From Anaeromyces robustus (lineage: Eukaryota > Neocallimastigomycota > Neocallimastigomycetes > Neocallimastigales > Neocallimastigaceae), in the NCBI GenBank assembly GCA_002104895.1, contig MCFG01000174.1, positions 1 through 52,500 on the forward strand: DNA of 52,500 bases, in the 5' to 3' direction. The notes below the pieces were generated by a model. It saw nothing but the letters and a program-made list of their open reading frames with translations, did no database searches and was not told the DNA's origin. A program made the translations under genes and the position numbers. Of the stretch, positions 43,457 to 52,500 are shown one piece after another; the first letter of the stretch is position 1; each line of letters starts with the position of its first letter.

Positions 43457-43686
43457 CTTGTATTATTTTTTTTTTATTTGTTATAATTTTTACTTAAAAA
43501 AAAAAATTGAATTTATTTATTTATTTTTTATTTTTTGTTTTTTTTTTGTTTTATTATATTTTTTGCTTTTTGTTTTATTATATATATTATTATTTTCTAT
43601 TGTTCTTTTTGTATTTTTTTATTTTTAAATAATATAATTATAATTAAGTACTGAAAGTTTTTATAATTATTATTTGGAATTCTTTT

Positions 43687-43724
43687 ATAATATTATCTAT
43701 TTATTTTTAAATAGATAATATTAT
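43687..43724. repeat. Perfect hairpin, 17-bp arms, TTTT loop
   Basis: ATAATATTATCTATTTA, TTTT, then the exact reverse complement. It lies 230 bp upstream of the MICAL-like start codon, within its likely promoter region. Confidence 0.9.
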
Positions 43725-45070
43725 CAATATATATGAAAGAATAAATAAAAGATAGAAATAATATATAAAATGTACGTAAATATTTTTATATTTTATAGTG
43801 TTTATAATATTATGAAATTATTATCTACTTAGTTTATAATAATTTATAAAAAAAAAAGTATATATAAATGATACTTACAAAAAAAATGATAAAAAAAAAG
43901 TAATATATAAAGTTATGAGAAAAAAAAAAGATAAATATATGTTTCGATTATTTAAAATATTATATTTCTTATTTTTATAATAATTATAATATTAATTTCA
44001 TAAATATTAAAATTATAAATATTAAAATTACTATAATATTTTATTATTATATACAAATTCTTTTCTTTCAAAAATATAATATATTAATGCTTTTTTTTCT
44101 CTCTACGATTAATATATTTCTAACTTTTTTTTCTAGAATTTTATACTATTAACCATTTATTTTTATTCGTTATAAATAGTTAATGGTACAAAATTTTTTT
44201 AATTTTTATATTAATTTCAATATAAATATGTATTTTATTTTTTATTTTTATTTTTTTCTGTATTTTATACTTTTTTGTTTTTATTTTTTTTTTTCAACTT
44301 TATATATATATTTAATGAGTTGTTGTTAATCTTATTTTTTTTATTTCTATTTTATTTTGTAGGCTTTTAAATAAAAAAATAAAATAAAAAATAAAAAATT
44401 AAATTTTTTTTAAAAACTAAAAAATATATATATATAAATATATTAAAAATAATATTAAATATTTGAATTTTTGAATTTAAAATTATGATATGAATAATAA
44501 TTAATAAATTATTAAAAAATAATATATATTATATACAAATAATATGAATTGAATATTGTTTTAGATTATTATTAAATTTTTAAAACTGTAAATATTAATA
44601 AAATAAATGATAATAAAATGCTTATAATAAATAAAATAAAATAAAAAAAACTAAACGTATGAATATAAATATAAAATTACACAAAGGAATATAGCGGTTA
44701 AAAAGGATAAAAATTAAAATAAATTATAACTTATATTTGACTATAAAAACTGAATAACTAATTAACTAATCAACTAATTAACTATTATTAAAACATATCG
44801 ATGTCTATAATGATTGAAAATGATAATGGTTATTATTTACTATTAATATAATATATTATTTTTTCAATTTCATAATAATTTTAGTTTTTGTTTTATTTAT
44901 TTGATGAATGATATAAAATAATAATTATTAGCTATTTGTATGTTTTAACTTTGATTTATAATTTATACTTTTTTTTTTAAAAATAAAAAAAAGTATTTTA
45001 CTTGTTATTTAAATTGATTTTATATATATTTTTTGCTTTACTTTTTTTTTTATAGTTTTATTTTCTATTT

Positions 45071-45102
45071 TATTGACAATATATTGTAATATATTGTCAA
45101 TA
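45071..45102. repeat. Perfect inverted repeat, 15-bp arms, GT centre
   Basis: TATTGACAATATATT, gt, AATATATTGTCAATA. The arms include G/C bases, so this is less likely to be chance than pure AT palindromes. Confidence 0.9.
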
Positions 45103-46291
45103 TAAATTTTATATATTATTATATTAAATCTTTCATTCTTATTTTTAAATTTTTGTAAAATGTAACAAAAAAGGAAATTGCTTTATTTCAATTAAAAACA
45201 ATATATTGTATTAAATTAAACAAATATATTATTAATATATAAGTATATTATTTTATTTTTATATTTTATAATTATAACCTTTAAAAAAAATCAATAATTA
45301 ATATTAAATTAATTATATAAAAATGGAAATTATATAAATTATTATTCTATTTATTAAAAAATATATTGGATAATATAATACAATATAATATAATATATAC
45401 AGTGTAATATGAATTTTTATTGTATAATTGATTTTTTTTTTGGTTCTAATATCTATTGATTTTTAATAATATTATATTAGATTAATTTAATTTATTTATA
45501 TTTAGATATATTAAAAATATATTGTAATATAATATTGTTATATATAATTATTTGTAAATAATATAATAATAGCAAAAAAGTAATAATATTTTTATATTAT
45601 AAGATTTAAATATTTATTATTACTTTTATAAATATTATAATTATAAATATAATTTATATTATATATATATATAAAAAAGAAATAAATTTTATTATGATTT
45701 TGTTATTTAATGTTATTTAATATTATTATTAATATAAAAGCTATTTTTATCAAAACTTGTGTCAGTTATATTAATCTATTTAAATTAAAAAATTTCAATT
45801 GATATAGAAATTTATATTAAATATATTATATTCTAATATATATTTAATATATATTATATAAAATCTTTAATTTATATTTTTTTATTGGTTTATATCAAAT
45901 TAAAACTTTAAATTAATAAGTAACACAGTATTGCCTATATAATCAGTTTTTTTTTTCACCATATTTTAGTATCGTTACTTACTTATAAGTAACACAAGTT
46001 GTTTTAAAGCACAATTCTTATTTCTTGAATTTATATAAAAAATTTGATTTTATTATTTATTTATTGGTGGTGTATATGGAATGATTAAAATTATCATTAA
46101 TAAATATTTAAATATGACCTTATAAACTATTTGAAAGGAATTGCTAATTATATTTATATAAATTTTATATAGTTATTGAAATAAATAAAAAAGGAAAAAA
46201 AAACAATAATAACAATTGAAATGTATTATACCAATTGAATTCTATCCAGTAAATAAAATAAAATAAAAAAATAAAAATGGTAATAATTTTT

Positions 46292-46328
46292 AATAACATT
46301 TAATAAATAATATTTATTAAATGTTATT
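46292..46328. repeat. Perfect inverted repeat, 18-bp arms, single-base centre
   Basis: AATAACATTTAATAAATA, a, and its exact reverse complement. It is a potential cruciform or MITE relic. Confidence 0.9.
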
Positions 46329-46482
46329 GAACCAAATTATAATCATTATTTATCTTTTAAATTGTTTTTTATGAAATATTATTCAGTATATATTAATTTT
46401 TTTTTACTATTTAGACATTATTTAAATCAGATATTATAATTAATAGTATGAATAATAAAAATAGTTATAAATAAATAATAAT

Positions 46483-46602
46483 ATATAATAATAAAAAGAC
46501 TAGTAATCTACAAAAATATACTTTTAAAATAATTAAAAAATATATATATAATAATAAAAAGATTAGTAACCTACGAAAATATACTTTTAAAATAATTAAA
46601 AA
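46483..46602. repeat. 63-bp tandem duplication
   Basis: Copy 1 at 46483-46539 and copy 2 at 46546-46602 share aataataaaaaga(c/t)tagtaa and aaaatatacttttaaaataa, differing at about three positions. Confidence 0.88.
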
Positions 46603-47572
46603 AAAAAAATTAATTATATATTTAATAAAAACTATCGAATAAAAAAATTTTCCTTTTTTGGATATATAATAATTTTTATTTATTTATTTATTCATTTATT
46701 TATTTATTTATTCATTCATTTATTTACTTATTTATTTATTTAAATATATATATATTAATATATAATTTTTTTAATTTTATTTTTTTCCACTATAATTAAA
46801 TAATTATTAAAAGAATTTATTTTATTAGATTCAACACAATAAATAAATATATTTAATAATTTCTTGTTAATTAAATTTTTATATATAAAATGTAAAAAAA
46901 CTGGATTACTTAATAATACAAGTAATAAGTATTAAATATTATATAATTAATATTTTTATTATTTTATTATGTTTTTTGGAAAAATATAATACAACGAATT
47001 AATATATTAAAATTCTTAACATATTAATATCATTGAAATATGATTCTTACAATAATCTTTTTTTTTTAAAAAAAAAAAAAAATAAAAATTTTTTTTTAAT
47101 TTATAATAAATTTTCTTTTTCCTTTTTTAGTTAAAACAATTTATTAAAGATAAATTATTTCACCAGGTCACATGTTCTTCAGTTTTATTGTTGTGATTGA
47201 TATGTTTCGTTTTGAAGATGGATAATTAATTAATTAATATATATGTTTAATTTTTGATGGAGTTAAAGTATTACATAAAAGCAAAAAAAAAATAATAAAT
47301 ATATATAAATATATAAATAAATAACTAATAACTAAATAATAATAAACATAATTTTATTAATATATAATAAATTGGTTACTATAAAAAGAAAAAAGATTTA
47401 ATTATAATTAACAACTATATAAATATATTATACCATGGTTTAAAAAGGTATATTAAAAAGTGAAATACTATAAACATTGTGTCTATTATAGTTTTATTAT
47501 AATATTTATATATTCAATATAAAATAATTATTATTTTAATATTTTAATCTATTTTGATAATGCATAAAAACT

Positions 47573-49934
<2,362 letters not shown>

Positions 49935-51180
49935 TATCTTAATTTATTTTTCCAATAATAATAATAATTAACAAAATAATAATAATAGTTTATATATAAT
50001 AAAATATTATATAAACTATATGTAAGCTAACTTTTATAATATTAAAAATTTTGTTTTTTTTTTTTTTTTTTTTCCTGATTTTGATATATAACGTTTTCCA
50101 ATCAATTTTATTATAAATTTTTAAATATTCATTTATTAAAAAAATTATCACAAATATATGGATAAATATATATGGATGTGGTTAATAATATTTAAAAATT
50201 TGAAAATTATAAAAATATTTATCGTATACATAATTAATTACATTATAATTAAAATGTAAATGTATGTATTTAAATATTTATTTTTAATTATTAACTTATT
50301 TTAAAAAAAGTTAATAAATAGTTTATTTAAAAAGAAATTAATTATTTAAAAAATAATTAAAAATAAATAAATAAATAAAAATAAATAAATAAATAAACAT
50401 TTATATATTTTTATATATTAAAAATTTATATACATATTAATTAATTAATTAATATTATAAAATGAATAAATAAAATAAAAAAAAATTAAAAATAAAAAAA
50501 AAATAATTAAAATTAAAATAAACAAAAACCCATACATTTTTTATCTTTATCTAAATATTATTTTTTGTTTTATAATAAGTAAAAGAAAAGTATTTTTGTA
50601 TTTAAATCAAATACTTTTTATTAAAATAATATATGATACAATAATAAAATATTAAAAGATTCAACATATTAATATTCTCTTTTCAAAATAAAGAAAAAAT
50701 AAAAATAATTATAAAATTTTAATGCATTAACAAATTTAAAAAAAAAAAAAAAAAAATTCAATTTAAATATAAATTCCTTTATGCTAATATATATAAAGGC
50801 TTTTTTTTATAAAGAATACAATTAAATAAAAATATATGTATCATTAGCAATAAATATTTATTTTCACCAATCAGAAAAATTGTGTCATTCAAAAATATAT
50901 ATAATATTTATAATAGAGTTTATTTAACAGTTCTTTTTCTAAGTATAATAGAAGCTGGCATAATAAATAAGCATTACTTTAAAATAATAATAAAATAATT
51001 TAAGAATTCATACATTTCATTATCATTTAAAATCAATTAAGTATTTAAAAAAATAAATAACATATATATAATAAACGAATATACTTGGTAATACTTTTTA
51101 TTTCATCAAGATAATTTAATAAATTAAAAAAAAAAAAAAAAAAAGACGTTTTTTTCTTTTCAAAAGAAAAAAAAAAAAAA
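49935..51180. other. Divergent intergenic region between TRM8 and the EST1/SMG7-like gene
   Basis: 1.25 kb of AT-rich DNA that must hold both promoters. It has a T-tract (50055-50073) near the TRM8 side and A-tracts (50739-50756, 51126-51143, 51169-51181) near the other gene. No distinct TATA box or other motif was recognised. Confidence 0.6.
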
Positions 51181-51825
51181 ATGGATTCAAAAGCGGAATA
51201 TCAATTGTCGTAAGTTCATAAATATTTCATTTTAATATTTAAATCTTAAAATATTTTAAAATGTATTTATTTATTAATATATATTTAAATATATATTTAA
51301 ATATATAGGAATTCATTATCCTTAGATAAAAAATATAAAAAATTATTTATTGAAAAAGGTGCTTTTAATGATGAAGTTGAAAAATATAGAAATATGTAAG
51401 AAGAAATTTTATATAAAATAGTTTTGTTTAATTAATTAAAATTATTTATTAACTGTTTTATTTGCTTAAAAATGAATTTTATATTTTTTTAATCTTTTCT
51501 TTTATTATAATAATGATAATAATAAAAACAAAATAAAATGAAAAAATATAATTATAAATAATAATAATAATATTTTAATAACAAAGACTTCGTAATTCAT
51601 TTGAGCAGATATTTTTGCTTGATATAAATTTTGCAGTTTCAAATGATATTGAATCTACTTTATGGAGAAATATATTTTATTTAGTTATTGATGATTACAG
51701 AAAAAAAAATAAAGATGTAATAAAAAATATATATATATTTTTATAATTAATTTTTTAATAAGTCTAATATAAATTAATATTTATATATAAATACGTTATT
51801 TTAAATAATATATATTTTTCCATTT

Positions 51826-51871
<46 letters not shown>

Positions 51872-52324
51872 TAAAAAAATCTACAGTAGTTTGAGTCCTG
51901 AAAGCAAATTTGAATTAAAAGTGTATTCATCATTATTTCATTCATTTATTAAAGAATCAATTAGTTTTTATACAAATTTCATTCAAAAATTAACAAAATT
52001 ATATAATTTATCTGAAGTTTCAAAAGTTTTTAAACCAATAGAATTAAGTATTACTGACGTTGATATAGGTATAAATAATAATAATTAAATAAAAAAATTA
52101 TAATAACAATATATAATTATTAACACACAAATATATATACAATTCATAATAGAACCTTTAGATCCTTCTCAATTTAATGAAAAAACAAAAGACATAGCTG
52201 TTAAAGTTTGTCATCAAACTTTAATTTACCTTGGTGATTTAAGTAAATAATTTATTTTTTATTAATATTTTCAATATATTTATATAATGTAATAAATGTA
52301 TCATACATTTCATATCTAATTTCC

Positions 52325-52371
<47 letters not shown>

Positions 52372-52500
52372 TTGTAAATATTTTTTACATTTATAGTAAG
52401 ATATTCTGAAATGTACTCAGATATATCATACAAAAACTGGGCCCTTGCTGAATATTATTACAAAATGGCAATTCAATTAATTCCATCAAATGGTAATCCT
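51181..52500 (+). CDS. EST1/SMG5-6-7 family protein, N-terminal part (continues past window)
   Basis: Six exons so far (51181-51209, 51309-51395, 51587-51716, 51870-52068, 52153-52242, 52397 to the window end) give 213 residues in continuous phase. Family hallmarks: LWRNIFYLVIDDYRKK (EST1 N-terminal TPR region), then VCHQTLIYLGDLIRYSEMY and NWALAEYYYKMAIQLIPSNG, matching the SMG7/EST1 pattern of CH..LIYLGDL.RY followed by A..YY..A..L.PSNGNP. This region is the 14-3-3-like/TPR fold that binds phosphorylated UPF1 in SMG5/6/7, or telomerase components in yeast Est1. The member (SMG7 versus Est1) cannot be decided without the C-terminus. Exon 1 has only nine complete codons; the ATG follows an A-tract. 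Confidence 0.88.

Larger units (their letters stand above)
43457..47572. other. 4.1-kb gene-free interval rich in inverted repeats
   Basis: No coding frame was seen. It holds three long perfect hairpins (listed separately), an imperfect inverted repeat at 44145-44195, a tandem duplication at 46483-46602, and a possible TIR pair (aacttgtgt near 45760 and acacaagtt near 46000, facing each other). A small GC-richer patch at 47155-47225, 350 bp beyond the TRM8 stop, shows no convincing frame. Confidence 0.65.

Noticed and set aside
45755-46020. MITE with aacttgtgt terminal inverted repeats
   Set aside because: Only about 9-12 bp of terminal match and no clear target-site duplication; too weak to call an element.
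47155-47225. GC-richer patch beyond the TRM8 3' end as a small RNA gene
   Set aside because: No stable hairpin or conserved box motif that I could recognise; too short to judge.

Overview
This is nuclear DNA from a eukaryote with extreme A+T bias. Coding exons use almost only A/T-ending codons. Introns and intergenic DNA are nearly pure A/T with long homopolymers and (TAAA)n arrays. Short AT-rich GT-AG introns, poly-Asn tracts, very large intronless ankyrin-repeat genes, a secreted M13 peptidase and a fungal-looking BAR/SH3 scaffold together suggest an anaerobic gut fungus (Neocallimastigomycota). A Dictyostelium-like amoeba shares the base bias and poly-Asn, but I judge it less likely. This placement is an inference from style and family content; no taxonomic marker gene is present.

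Layout. 1-5995 (+): 3' part of a BAR-SH3-SH3 scaffold gene with eight visible exons and a long Asn-rich tail. 5996-13267: gene-poor desert with a decayed ORF, a 41-bp tandem repeat and a TAAA array. 13268-15487 (+): complete secreted M13 metallopeptidase, followed about 200 bp downstream by a decayed fragment of a second M13 gene. 16767-24105 (-): giant ankyrin protein ANK1, whose last ankyrin unit is cut off by a frameshift. 24106-29365: repeat-rich desert with a shattered ankyrin pseudogene on the opposite strand and two GC-richer coding relics, one faintly dockerin-like. 29366-29584 (+): small secreted six-cysteine peptide of big-defensin/beta-defensin-like pattern, with a clear TATA box and a 55-bp near-perfect inverted repeat in its promoter. 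30050-30297: another coding relic. 30964-37875 (-): second giant ankyrin gene ANK2, collinear with ANK1 and so a whole-gene duplicate. 39859-43456 (-): three-exon MICAL-type flavin monooxygenase whose FAD domain is split by a ~350-residue charged helical insertion. 43457-47572: desert rich in perfect inverted repeats. 47573-49934 (-): six-exon tRNA (guanine-N7) methyltransferase TRM8. 51181-52500 (+): first six exons of an EST1/SMG7-family gene that runs off the window, divergent from TRM8.

There are no operons; genes stand alone with 1-7 kb spacers. The ankyrin neighbourhood (16.7-37.9 kb) looks like a birth-and-death locus: two living paralogues, one dead inverted copy, other gene remnants and duplicated non-coding blocks. 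The most unusual object is the split MICAL-like enzyme. The defensin-like gene with its promoter palindrome is second. Exon boundaries were placed by hand from GT/AG sites, phase continuity and remembered family motifs; no search was run.
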